A DNA stretch of 7,012 nucleotides from Candidatus Undinarchaeales archaeon SRR5007147.bin71 (GTDB lineage Archaea > Undinarchaeota > Undinarchaeia > Undinarchaeales > Undinarchaeaceae), in the NCBI GenBank assembly GCA_014189675.1, contig DVAE01000027.1:1-7012 (forward strand). The letters run 5' to 3'. The translations under genes and the position numbers were made by a program. How positions within the stretch are numbered: position 1 is the first letter of the stretch; each line of letters begins with the position of its first letter. Shown here in pieces: positions 1 to 6,391 of this stretch. The notes under the pieces were generated by a model, which did no database searches, had not been told where the DNA came from, and worked only from the letters and a program-made list of their open reading frames with translations.

Positions 1-572
1 ACAAAAACAGCAGCAGCAAACATGGATGTCATTGTTATTTGAGTTGTTGGAACATAATGTGTAACATCTATCCAGTAAATTCCCCATGTTACAAAAAACC
101 AGAGAACAAGTATCGATGCCGATGTCAGTACATATTGGGTTGTCAGACCCCAATGCATTCCCCGCAGGTTAATAACTGTGGTCAGAACTAGAATACCTAT
201 TGCTACAAGGGGTATTGCTAGCTCTCCAAGTGGGATGAAGTAGCTTATATAATAGCTAAAGGCTACAGCGAGGGAAGCTATTGTAAACCAGCTTATAAGC
301 CATGCAATCCATCCTGACATAAATCCAGCAAAGCGCCCAAATGTTTCATTTACAAACTGGTGTAGCCCTCCTGCATTAGGATAAACACTTGAGAATTCTG
401 CAAAACAAAGCGCCATGAAGATTGTTAGCATTCCAAGCTCAAGCCAGACCCAGAATGATGCCGCATCAGCTAGGCTTGCCGCAAGAGAAGGTATAACAAA
501 AATTCCAGTTCCTACAATAGCCCCTATTCCAAAAAATACCAGATCTACAAAGTCAAGTTTCTTTTTAGCCAA
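1..572 (-). CDS. APC-family amino-acid permease, N-terminal part (runs off left edge)
   Basis: This is a predicted integral-membrane amino-acid/polyamine transporter of the APC superfamily, a cation-coupled or exchange carrier. Reading the minus strand from 572 gives 190 codons with no stop, open at base 1. Residues about 8-24 contain GIGAIVGTGIFVIPS, the glycine-rich TM1 substrate-binding motif of APC carriers. Near residue 70 lies YPNAGGLHQFVNETFG, matching the family's YPxxGGxYxxxxxxFG block before TM3. About five hydrophobic segments are visible, against about 12 in a full protein. The start is a TTG at 572-570, chosen because GGAGG (minus strand, 586-582) lies 9 bases upstream and the APC motif begins soon after. 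It overlaps the end of the upstream nuclease gene by 8 bases, so the two are probably co-transcribed and translationally linked. The family call is firm. The substrate cannot be told, and the C-terminal half is outside the window. Confidence 0.93.
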   Translation of the reverse strand, partial: MAKKKLDFVDLVFFGIGAIVGTGIFVIPSLAASLADAASFWVWLELGMLTIFMALCFAEFSSVYPNAGGLHQFVNETFGRFAGFMSGWIAWLISWFTIASLAVAFSYYISYFIPLGELAIPLVAIGILVLTTVINLRGMHWGLTTQYVLTSASILVLWFFVTWGIYWIDVTHYVPTTQITMTSMFAAAVF

Positions 573-1803
573 TTCTTACTGCCTCCTTTATTTTCTGTAG
601 TGCCATTTCTTTGCTGTCTGTAGATAGTATTCCAAGTAATTCATCTTGTTCTATTCCGAACTCAAATTGTATCTCTCCAAGGTGCATTTTCAGCAGTTCC
701 TGTCCACGTTCCTCTATAGACAGAGCTCTCCCCTCTTTTTTGGAAAGCAAGTCAGACCTGTCCAGAACGGTTTTTGATTCAAGTTTGTTCTTTGCAATTC
801 TTAAGATTAGCTTGCTTTTAAATTTTTTTTCAAGCTGAGAAAGTGAGATGTCTGTCTTCGAATATCCCTTTTTCAAGCTTCCCTTTAATATTACTTTAAC
901 AAGTGGATTTCTATCTTTTGTTGGAATTTCTTCTAAGAATGATTCAAGTTCAGAAAGTATACTACTTGGTGTTCCCTCTGTTATTTCCAGTGTTTTGTAG
1001 TGGAATTCTCTGGGGGACTCTAGTTTTTTAAATTCAAGCTCTCCGTTTTCAAAAAAATAAATTCTTTTTTCTATTTCTGATTCTTGCTTAGTAAGCTGTG
1101 TTCTGATTGTTGAGCCAGGTATCAGGAATTTCCCTCCTTGTTTTAGTTCATCCTGGCATGCCCAGTGTATATGTCCGTTCACGACTAGGTCGAATCCCTT
1201 TGGCATATCTGCCAGTTCAAGGGATTTGAAATCTGTACCTGTGTAAAGAAATTCATCAATATTCTGGTGCAGGAGAAGTATGTTAGTTGCCCCTTCAACT
1301 GCCTTTGGATTCCACTCCTCCAAAACATCCTTTGCATACCTTTCCGGGACGCCTGAGAGTCCGTGCACTGCAAGCTTTTTACCATCTACTTCAAGAACTA
1401 TAGTCTGGCAGTGTAGATGTACAAGAAGTCCTGCTTTCTCACTTAGCTGCAGTGGGTTTGTCAATCCCCTCCCTCTTCGTTCATGAGTTCCGTGTATCGC
1501 TATAATTGGTACTCCTCTGAACGGTGCCTGAGCTATTTCACCGCGTTTCTTGTTAATTGAGTCTACAACTTTTACCTTTGAGCTCTTTGCATGCAGAGGC
1601 TCCTGGAATATTTCCATAGTTTTTGCGAGTACATCTTGGCTAGGGACACGAGAGTCAAAAACATCCCCTGCTATTAGTATTACATCAGCCTTTCCATCAA
1701 GCGCCGCTTCAATTGCATCTCTTCCTTGAATAAAGGAGTCCTCTTCTCTTTCGGATGCATTTGCGAATCCAAAATGAAGGTCAGATATTATCGCAACTCT
1801 CAT
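565..1803 (-). CDS. mre11: Mre11/SbcD-like DNA double-strand-break repair phosphoesterase
   Basis: This is a predicted Mn2+-dependent nuclease of the calcineurin-like Mre11 family, which processes DNA ends with the ATPase Rad50. From the ATG at 1803 it has 412 residues, close to archaeal Mre11 length. The phosphoesterase motifs occur in order: D8-x-H10 (SDLHFG), G46-D47 (GDVFD), GTHE at 105-108 (H107), H179 (LLHQN) and H211-x-H213 (NGHIH). D8 and H10 fall at the same numbers as in Pyrococcus Mre11. The usual GNH asparagine ligand is replaced by T106. The catalytic domain ends around residue 240; a region rich in E, K and L follows to the C-terminus and could hold the capping and Rad50-binding parts (inference). 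An in-frame TTG at 1812 would add three residues, but the TATA-like box predicts a transcript starting at about the ATG. No rad50, herA or nurA is visible. A relative specialised for another phosphoester substrate is possible. Confidence 0.85.
   Translation of the reverse strand: MRVAIISDLHFGFANASEREEDSFIQGRDAIEAALDGKADVILIAGDVFDSRVPSQDVLAKTMEIFQEPLHAKSSKVKVVDSINKKRGEIAQAPFRGVPIIAIHGTHERRGRGLTNPLQLSEKAGLLVHLHCQTIVLEVDGKKLAVHGLSGVPERYAKDVLEEWNPKAVEGATNILLLHQNIDEFLYTGTDFKSLELADMPKGFDLVVNGHIHWACQDELKQGGKFLIPGSTIRTQLTKQESEIEKRIYFFENGELEFKKLESPREFHYKTLEITEGTPSSILSELESFLEEIPTKDRNPLVKVILKGSLKKGYSKTDISLSQLEKKFKSKLILRIAKNKLESKTVLDRSDLLSKKEGRALSIEERGQELLKMHLGEIQFEFGIEQDELLGILSTDSKEMALQKIKEAVRIG
582..586 (-). 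promoter_or_regulatory. Shine-Dalgarno site for the permease TTG start
   Basis: The minus strand reads AAAGGAGGC, 9 bases before the TTG at 572, inside the last codons of the upstream nuclease gene. It decides the permease start and suggests that this downstream operon gene is translated by a Shine-Dalgarno mechanism. Most first genes in the window instead appear leaderless. Confidence 0.7.
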
Positions 1804-1825
1804 ATTTTTCAATAAGAGTAGGGAC

Positions 1826-1837
1826 TATAAATATAAA
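1826..1837 (-). promoter_or_regulatory. TATA-like box of the nuclease-permease operon
   Basis: The minus strand reads TTTATATTTATA. Its first half is centred about 30 bases before the ATG at 1803, which places the predicted start of transcription within a few bases of the ATG and downstream of the alternative TTG at 1812. No Shine-Dalgarno sequence is present, so a leaderless mRNA is likely. Confidence 0.55.
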
Positions 1838-1851
1838 CTGGGAACATCAAC

Positions 1852-1859
1852 TTTATAAC
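1852..1859 (+). promoter_or_regulatory. TATA-like box of the rhomboid gene
   Basis: TTTATAAC is centred about 25-26 bases before the ATG at 1881, the spacing expected if transcription starts at the start codon. It lies in the 77-bp divergent region shared with the nuclease promoter. Confidence 0.55.
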
Positions 1860-1880
1860 TTCCTTGTTTCTATTTATGGT

Positions 1881-2594
1881 ATGGTCTACGCTGAGATTCT
1901 TGCAAGCCTCTTTATTCTTATTGGTCTTGCATACCTTTTCGTTGTGATTGTGCTATCCTTCAAGGAGCGCAAGAAAGTTGCATGGTTGGTAATTCTCAAC
2001 ATTGCAATCTTTACCTACATTTTATTCATTGATACACGTCTTATGTATGACTATATGCTCTCTGGTACTGCTATTTCTAGAAATGCAGGATATGCACTTG
2101 TTACATACATGTTTTTACATGCCAATTTTGCCCATCTATTCTTAAATTCTATTGCGCTTCTTTTCTTCGGCTATCACGTAGAGCGTGAGTTTGGAGCCGG
2201 TCAGATGATTTTTGTTTATCTCACTTCAGGACTTATCGCAGGGGGATTTTTCATACTTACTTCAAGTCCTAATGCATCAGTTGTTGGCGCAAGTGGAGCA
2301 ATTTTCGGTCTAATGGCCTACCTTACTCTACTTCGTCCCTTCAAAATTAGCCCAATGCCTTTTTTGATTCCTCTTCCTATAGCTCTTGCAGCCGTTCTTT
2401 ATACCGTTGCAACAATCCCCCTATTTCTTTCTGGAAATGTCTCTGGAGGAATTTCTCACAGCGCACATATAGGAGGACTCCTTGGAGGTTCAATAATGGC
2501 ATTTGGACTGAATTATATAGAAGCTAGAAGGGGATTCTTGATAGTGCTTGCGCTTCTTATTCTTATAATGATGATGCCCGTAGTGGCATTTTAA
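1881..2594 (+). CDS. Rhomboid-family intramembrane serine protease
   Basis: This predicted polytopic membrane protease cleaves transmembrane segments of membrane proteins within the bilayer. The 237-residue product carries the full rhomboid signature. H80-x4-H85-x3-N89 (HANFAHLFLN) matches GlpG H145/H150/N154. The nucleophile S138 lies in GASGAIFG, and the catalytic H196 in SAHIGGLLGG. An HVEREFG block at 99-105 follows the second core helix. Hydrophobic segments lie at about 4-26, 33-51, 83-98, 107-126, 134-150, 160-184, 196-212 and 216-236, so there appear to be extra helices before and after the six-helix core. The start is the ATG at 1881, fixed by the TATA-like box; the open frame continues upstream to 1755, but that part is antisense to the nuclease N-terminus and precedes the promoter. 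All catalytic residues are present, so it should be active. Substrates are unknown. It ends 9 bp from the convergent zinc-ribbon gene. Confidence 0.95.
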   Translation: MVYAEILASLFILIGLAYLFVVIVLSFKERKKVAWLVILNIAIFTYILFIDTRLMYDYMLSGTAISRNAGYALVTYMFLHANFAHLFLNSIALLFFGYHVEREFGAGQMIFVYLTSGLIAGGFFILTSSPNASVVGASGAIFGLMAYLTLLRPFKISPMPFLIPLPIALAAVLYTVATIPLFLSGNVSGGISHSAHIGGLLGGSIMAFGLNYIEARRGFLIVLALLILIMMMPVVAF

Positions 2595-2603
2595 TTTCCT
2601 TTA

Positions 2604-2924
2604 CTATGCTCTAAAGGCCTTTTTTTCAGCTACTTCCACTGGCTCTTCATTCTTCCCTCTTCCGCCGCCCTTCTTGACCTTTTCCTGTTTGTATACAATA
2701 ATTCCACATTCTGCACACTTTAGTGTATATGGTTTTTTGAAATCATCAGATTCCCCTGCTTCTTCATGTCTACATTCCGGACAAATATATGCAAAATGCA
2801 TTGGAGAATCCTCACTGTCCTTGAATAATATGTAAATTCCTCCTTTACGTGATAGGTATGCAAGTGCGCCTCCGCTCTCAAAATGATTCCTCACTTCTGT
2901 GGTAAGAGCTTCAAGGCCTCCCAT
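2604..2924 (-). CDS. Small zinc-ribbon protein of unknown function, coupled to rpl12
   Basis: I do not recognise this 106-residue protein. Two Cys pairs, C48-PE-C51 and C70-AE-C73 separated by 18 residues, form a classic zinc ribbon. Before them is a compact N-terminal part (residues 1-47) with an amphipathic start and a predicted beta stretch GGIYILFKD. After them comes a basic, glycine-rich linker (KVKKGGGRGK, about 82-91) and a charged tail ending AEKKAFRA. There is no signal peptide or membrane segment, so it is probably cytoplasmic. The ATG at 2924 lies 2 bases after the rpl12 stop codon without its own Shine-Dalgarno site, implying co-transcription and translational coupling. Zinc ribbon plus basic tail next to a ribosomal stalk gene suggests an RNA-, ribosome- or transcription-associated role, but this is inference from context only. 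That the reading frame is a real gene is supported by the Cys spacing and the tight coupling. Confidence 0.82.
   Translation of the reverse strand: MGGLEALTTEVRNHFESGGALAYLSRKGGIYILFKDSEDSPMHFAYICPECRHEEAGESDDFKKPYTLKCAECGIIVYKQEKVKKGGGRGKNEEPVEVAEKKAFRA
2620..2626 (+). terminator. Possible oligo-T terminator for the rhomboid transcript
   Basis: A run of seven T residues starts 26 bases after the rhomboid stop codon and directly follows AAAGGCC. Archaeal RNA polymerase commonly terminates at oligo-T without needing a hairpin. The run lies antisense to the last codons of the convergent zinc-ribbon gene, so some of its T content is dictated by lysine codons there. Confidence 0.35.
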
Positions 2925-2926
2925 TT

Positions 2927-3235
2927 TTAACCAAATAGAGCGCTTAGACCTGCAGATGCGGCTTCTTCTTCCTTTGCCTCATCTTCTGCAGACTTTTCTT
3001 CCTTTGCTTCTCCACCTTGCTCTGCGGCTGGTGCTGCAGCAGCAGGTGCTGCTACTGGGACTGCGGCTTCCTTTATTGCCTCTTCTATGTCGACTCCGTC
3101 AAGACTTGCAACAAGCGCTTTTACCTGAGCTTCGTCACTTGCTGTTCCTGATGCTTCGACAACCTTTTTCAAGGATGCCTCATCCACTGGCTTTCCTGCA
3201 GAGTGCAGAAGCAGTGCTCCGTATACGTATTGCAT
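2927..3235 (-). CDS. rpl12: Ribosomal protein P1/L12 (archaeal stalk protein)
   Basis: This is the archaeal acidic stalk protein of the 50S subunit. It forms dimers on the L10/P0 stem and recruits elongation factors through its C-terminal tail. The 102-residue sequence is typical: an N-terminal helical dimerisation domain starting [15 protein letters not shown] (about 1-58), an Ala/Pro-rich hinge (about 59-72), a Glu/Lys/Ala-rich acidic segment (73-93), and the conserved end GLSALFG that contacts translation factors. The ATG at 3235 is supported by GGAGG 7 bases upstream. In many archaea this gene sits at the end of an L11-L1-L10-L12 cluster. Here the upstream neighbour is a divergent membrane-protein gene, so rpl12 appears to start its own operon, followed by the zinc-ribbon gene 2 bases later. 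The identification is firm. Confidence 0.97.
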   Translation of the reverse strand: MQYVYGALLLHSAGKPVDEASLKKVVEASGTASDEAQVKALVASLDGVDIEEAIKEAAVPVAAPAAAAPAAEQGGEAKEEKSAEDEAKEEEAASAGLSALFG

Positions 3236-3242
3236 ATTTTTT

Positions 3243-3247
3243 CCTCC
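3243..3247 (-). promoter_or_regulatory. Shine-Dalgarno site of rpl12
   Basis: GGAGG on the minus strand lies 7 bases before the rpl12 ATG. It shows that this mRNA has a 5' untranslated leader, unlike the apparently leaderless neighbours. Confidence 0.75.
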
Positions 3248-3281
3248 AATAGAACGATAGAGACATTATCTGTAGCTTTGG

Positions 3282-3290
3282 GTTTATTAA
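3282..3290 (-). promoter_or_regulatory. Candidate TATA box of the rpl12 operon
   Basis: The minus strand reads TTAATAAAC. A start about 26 bases downstream would fall near 3260 and give a leader of roughly 25 bases carrying the GGAGG. Other AT-rich hexamers lie in the same 106-bp divergent region, so the exact box is uncertain. Confidence 0.4.
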
Positions 3291-3312
3291 CTTTATGCTA
3301 GATTAGAAAAGC

Positions 3313-3321
3313 TATTATATT
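3313..3321 (+). promoter_or_regulatory. TATA-like box of the RDD gene
   Basis: TATTATATT is centred about 25 bases before the ATG at 3342 and preceded by a purine-rich stretch (GAAAAG) that could serve as a BRE. No Shine-Dalgarno site follows, so the mRNA is probably leaderless. Confidence 0.55.
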
Positions 3322-3341
3322 GTGTCAATTCAATCAGGCAT

Positions 3342-3713
3342 ATGGCAAAAAGAAAGTATGCAGGATTCTGGTTGAGATTTGTTGCATGGGTTCTTGATGG
3401 TTTTATATTGGCTATTCCTCTTGGGTTTTTAGCATATCTAATCCCGGCAATACATCCGGCCCTCTATGTTTGGCTCTATTATGCGTATATGGAGAGTTCA
3501 GCATATCAGGCAACTCTTGGCAAGATGCTCATTGGAATAAAGGTTATTGATTTAAAAGGAAGGAGAATAAGTTTCCTTCGGGCAACGGGCAGGTACTTTG
3601 GAAAAATATTATCAGGTCTTATTATTGGTATTGGGTTCCTTATGATAGTTTTTACAGAGAAAAAACAAGGACTTCATGACATAATTTCGGAATGCCTAGT
3701 CGTAAAAGCATAA
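3342..3713 (+). CDS. RDD-family membrane protein
   Basis: This is a small integral-membrane protein of the RDD family, whose function is mostly unknown; some members have been linked to ion transport. The 123 residues show the family layout. R12 and D19 lie in the first helix region (FWLRFVAWVLDGFIL). A second hydrophobic segment follows at about 22-46. Next comes the conserved QATLGKMLIGIKV block (56-68) with a short basic loop (KGRR). The last helix (about 87-104) leads into the family's closing motif GLHDIIS with D113. These match the Arg and two Asp residues that name the family. The start ATG follows a well-placed TATA-like box. The Ca2+-ATPase begins 35 bases downstream; the adjacency hints at a link to ion homeostasis, but the ATPase appears to have its own promoter, so the link is weak. 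Confidence 0.88.
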   Translation: MAKRKYAGFWLRFVAWVLDGFILAIPLGFLAYLIPAIHPALYVWLYYAYMESSAYQATLGKMLIGIKVIDLKGRRISFLRATGRYFGKILSGLIIGIGFLMIVFTEKKQGLHDIISECLVVKA

Positions 3714-3718
3714 TGAAA

Positions 3719-3727
3719 GTTAAATAC
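3719..3727 (+). promoter_or_regulatory. TATA-like box of the Ca2+-ATPase gene
   Basis: GTTAAATAC lies in the 35-base gap after the RDD gene, centred about 26 bases before the ATG at 3749. A preceding GAAA could be part of a BRE. No Shine-Dalgarno site is seen, which fits an independent leaderless transcript. Confidence 0.45.
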
Positions 3728-3748
3728 TATACTTCGGTACTGTTATAG

Positions 3749-6361
3749 ATGGTCAATTTCTCTGAGTTGCAGCCAAAGGAAGTTATTTCTAGTCTGAATA
3801 CTTCGGAGACTGGACTTTCTCCTGAGGAAGCAGCTGAAAGGCTGAAGAAGTATGGTCTCAATGAGATTGTCGAACTTCGGAAAATATCTCCCCTCACTAT
3901 TTTTCTTCAACAATTCTCAAATTTTTTAGTTCTTGTCCTCCTTGCTGCAGCGGTCCTTGCATTTTTCGTAGGGGAAGCTGTTGACAGTATTCTTATTTTT
4001 ATGATTGTTGCTCTCAACGGGGTTTTCGGCTTTATTCAAGATTACAAGGCCGAAAAAAGTATAGAGGCACTTAGGAATCTTGCAAAACCCAAAGCAAAAG
4101 TTCTGAGAAAGGGCCGTCAGATGCTAATATCTTCCTCTGAAGTTGTTCCTGGGGATATACTTGTACTTGAGGAAGGAGAATCTATTCCTGCTGACAGCCG
4201 GCTTATAGAAAATATTAGCATTGGTCTGGATGAGTCATCTCTTACAGGTGAAAGCGGAACTGTCTCAAAAATTGTAAAGTCTATTGGGAAAGCCCTTTCA
4301 ATAGCAGATAAAAAAAACATGTGCTTTATGCACACAAATGTTGTGCGGGGTAAGGGTCTTGCTGTCGCCGTTTCAACAGGAATGGACACTGAAATAGGCA
4401 AGATTGCCCATAAACTTCAGGAAATCGAGTCCCCCCGAACACGTTTCCAGATAGAACTTGACAGCATCGGCAAAAAAATAGGTCTGATGGTAATAACTAT
4501 TGCATTCATAGTTGGACTTTCTCAATTTTTCTTTTATAATGCAAGCCCTATTGAAACATTACTTATCGCAGTAAGTCTTGCGGTTGCGGCAATACCTGAA
4601 GGTCTCCCTGCAGTAGTTACTCTCTCTCTTGCTATGGGTGCGAACAGAATGGTAAAGAGAAAGGCTCTCGTCAGAAAGCTTCCAATTACTGAGGAGCTGG
4701 GGTCTGTCGATGTAATTTGTACTGACAAAACAGGGACACTTACTGAGAACAGGATGACTGTCAGAAAGCTCTATCATGATGGGAAAATCTATACAATTTC
4801 TGGAGCTGGTTACGAGTCTACTGGCGAATTTACACTCAAAGGAAATGTTGTGGGTCCGTCTTCTGTTGAAAAGCTACTTCTTTCAGGAGTTCTCTGTAAT
4901 AATGCAGAGTTTTCACACGAAGATGAAAAACGTAGTTTCCTCGGTGATCCTACTGAAATAGCTCTTATCGTTAGTGCGATGAAAGCTGGCATAAATAAAG
5001 TAAATGCAGAGCGAGAGTACACGAGAGTTCACGAAGTACCCTTCACATCTGAACGAAAAATGATGACTACGGTGCACGAACACCGTGGTAAAAAAATAGC
5101 CTTTATGAAAGGAGCCCTGGGAGTAGTTCTTGATAGCTGTACAAAGTCCTATGAAAATGGAAAAGTTGTTCCCCTCTCTAAAGATTTGAAAGCTCGCATA
5201 TTAAAAGCTGAGTCTGAATTCTCAGGAACTGCTCTTCGTGTTCTTGCCTTTGCATATAAAGACATGTCCTTCAATTCCAAAGCAGAGGAAGGACTTACCT
5301 TCCTTGGTTTGCAGGCTATGATAGACCCTCCTCGTGCAGAGGTAAAAGATGCTATAGTGAAGGTCAGAACTGCAGGAATCCGTGTCATTATGATGACTGG
5401 GGACAGCAAAGGAACAGCTCTTGCAGTCGCTGAGGAGCTAAAGCTGCCCTCGTCCGGTGCTCTTGAAGGAAAAGATTTAGAGAATATGAGTGACGAGCTT
5501 CTTCTTGAAAAACTCAAGGCAATAAGTATTTTTGCCCGTGTCGACCCTCTTCATAAATTCAGAATACTCAATCTTCTGAAATCAGAAGGTCATCTTGTTG
5601 CGATGACTGGAGACGGCGTAAACGATTCTCCTGCTTTGAAAGAGTCTGATGTCGGAATTGCCATGGGAATCCGGGGAACTGATGTTTCAAAAGAAGCAAG
5701 TGATATGATACTTCTTGACGACAATTTTGCAACTATTGGAAATGCCATAGAAGAAGGAAGAAGAATCTATGACAACATACGAAAGTTTCTAACCTTCCTT
5801 TTATCTCAAAATATCGGAGAAGTTACTGTCGTTTTCCTGGCTTCAATGCTTGGTCTGGGGCTTCCTCTCACGGCAGTCATGCTTTTATGGATAAACCTTC
5901 TAACTGACGGGCTTCCTGCTCTTGCTCTTGGTATTGACAGAGCGACAGCAGGAATTATGTTAAAACCTCCGCGTGATAGATCTAAGTCTATTGTCGATGC
6001 AAAACTTCTGACTCGTGTGGTTTCCAGCGGTCTAGTTCTCGGTTTTACTATCCTGACTCTTTATTACATTAACTTACCTGATGTTACGAGGGCAAGGACT
6101 ATTGCATTCACAGCTATTGTAGCCTATGAGTTTGCCAGGCTGGAAATTCTGCGAAATGTCTTTGGTCACAAGCTTTTCAGCAATCACTGGCTAGTCGCGG
6201 CTGTTCTTACCTCACTTGCACTGCAGCTAACAATAATATACACTCCTTTGGCACAATTCTTCGGAATAATTCCCTTGGATCTTGCCGCGTGGATTCAGAT
6301 AGCTGTAGGACTTCTTGTTGTGATGCCACTGACCTACCTTGTTATGCACTTGACCAAATAG
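3749..6361 (+). CDS. P2A-type (SERCA-like) Ca2+-transporting ATPase
   Basis: This is a P-type ATPase predicted to pump Ca2+ out of the cytoplasm in exchange for protons. It has 870 residues, the normal length, with no disruption. Motifs in order: TGES (166-169, actuator), PEGLP (283-287, M4), phosphorylated D326 in DKTGTLTE, KGA (454-456, nucleotide site), DPPR (526-529), MTGD (549-552) and TGDGVND (620-626). Ten helices are expected: M1-M4 at about 51-72, 76-98, 243-265 and 269-293, then M5-M10 between 681 and 866. By alignment with SERCA, the Ca2+ ligands are all kept: E284 (E309), N688 (N768), E691 (E771), N716 (N796), T719 (T799), D720 (D800) and E794 (E908). Both Ca2+ sites therefore look intact, which favours Ca2+ over Mn2+-only or Na+/K+ transport. 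The ATG follows a TATA-like box. The pterin dehydratase gene begins 30 bases downstream. Confidence 0.95.
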   Translation: MVNFSELQPKEVISSLNTSETGLSPEEAAERLKKYGLNEIVELRKISPLTIFLQQFSNFLVLVLLAAAVLAFFVGEAVDSILIFMIVALNGVFGFIQDYKAEKSIEALRNLAKPKAKVLRKGRQMLISSSEVVPGDILVLEEGESIPADSRLIENISIGLDESSLTGESGTVSKIVKSIGKALSIADKKNMCFMHTNVVRGKGLAVAVSTGMDTEIGKIAHKLQEIESPRTRFQIELDSIGKKIGLMVITIAFIVGLSQFFFYNASPIETLLIAVSLAVAAIPEGLPAVVTLSLAMGANRMVKRKALVRKLPITEELGSVDVICTDKTGTLTENRMTVRKLYHDGKIYTISGAGYESTGEFTLKGNVVGPSSVEKLLLSGVLCNNAEFSHEDEKRSFLGDPTEIALIVSAMKAGINKVNAEREYTRVHEVPFTSERKMMTTVHEHRGKKIAFMKGALGVVLDSCTKSYENGKVVPLSKDLKARILKAESEFSGTALRVLAFAYKDMSFNSKAEEGLTFLGLQAMIDPPRAEVKDAIVKVRTAGIRVIMMTGDSKGTALAVAEELKLPSSGALEGKDLENMSDELLLEKLKAISIFARVDPLHKFRILNLLKSEGHLVAMTGDGVNDSPALKESDVGIAMGIRGTDVSKEASDMILLDDNFATIGNAIEEGRRIYDNIRKFLTFLLSQNIGEVTVVFLASMLGLGLPLTAVMLLWINLLTDGLPALALGIDRATAGIMLKPPRDRSKSIVDAKLLTRVVSSGLVLGFTILTLYYINLPDVTRARTIAFTAIVAYEFARLEILRNVFGHKLFSNHWLVAAVLTSLALQLTIIYTPLAQFFGIIPLDLAAWIQIAVGLLVVMPLTYLVMHLTK

Positions 6362-6370
6362 TTTTTATAT
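6362..6370 (+). promoter_or_regulatory. TATA-like box of the pterin dehydratase gene, also possible terminator of the ATPase
   Basis: TTTTTATAT starts at the base after the ATPase stop codon and is centred 26 bases before the ATG at 6392. The same T run could help terminate the upstream transcript. With no Shine-Dalgarno site, a leaderless mRNA is likely. Confidence 0.5.
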
Positions 6371-6391
6371 TTCACAGTCTTAACACAGTTT

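Noticed and set aside
1804-1812. TTG at 1812 as the nuclease start
   Set aside because: The TATA-like box predicts transcription starting downstream of it, and the ATG at 1803 puts D8 and H10 at the same positions as in Pyrococcus Mre11.
1755-1880. Upstream in-frame extension of the rhomboid gene
   Set aside because: It overlaps the nuclease N-terminus in antisense and precedes the TATA-like box at 1852-1859, so it is unlikely to be transcribed as part of the gene.
2899-3252. A 117-codon plus-strand open frame rich in leucine, antisense to rpl12
   Set aside because: It is the mirror of the Ala/Glu/Lys-rich stalk protein; its repetitive Leu/Pro/Arg composition comes from those codons on the other strand, and rpl12 is certain.
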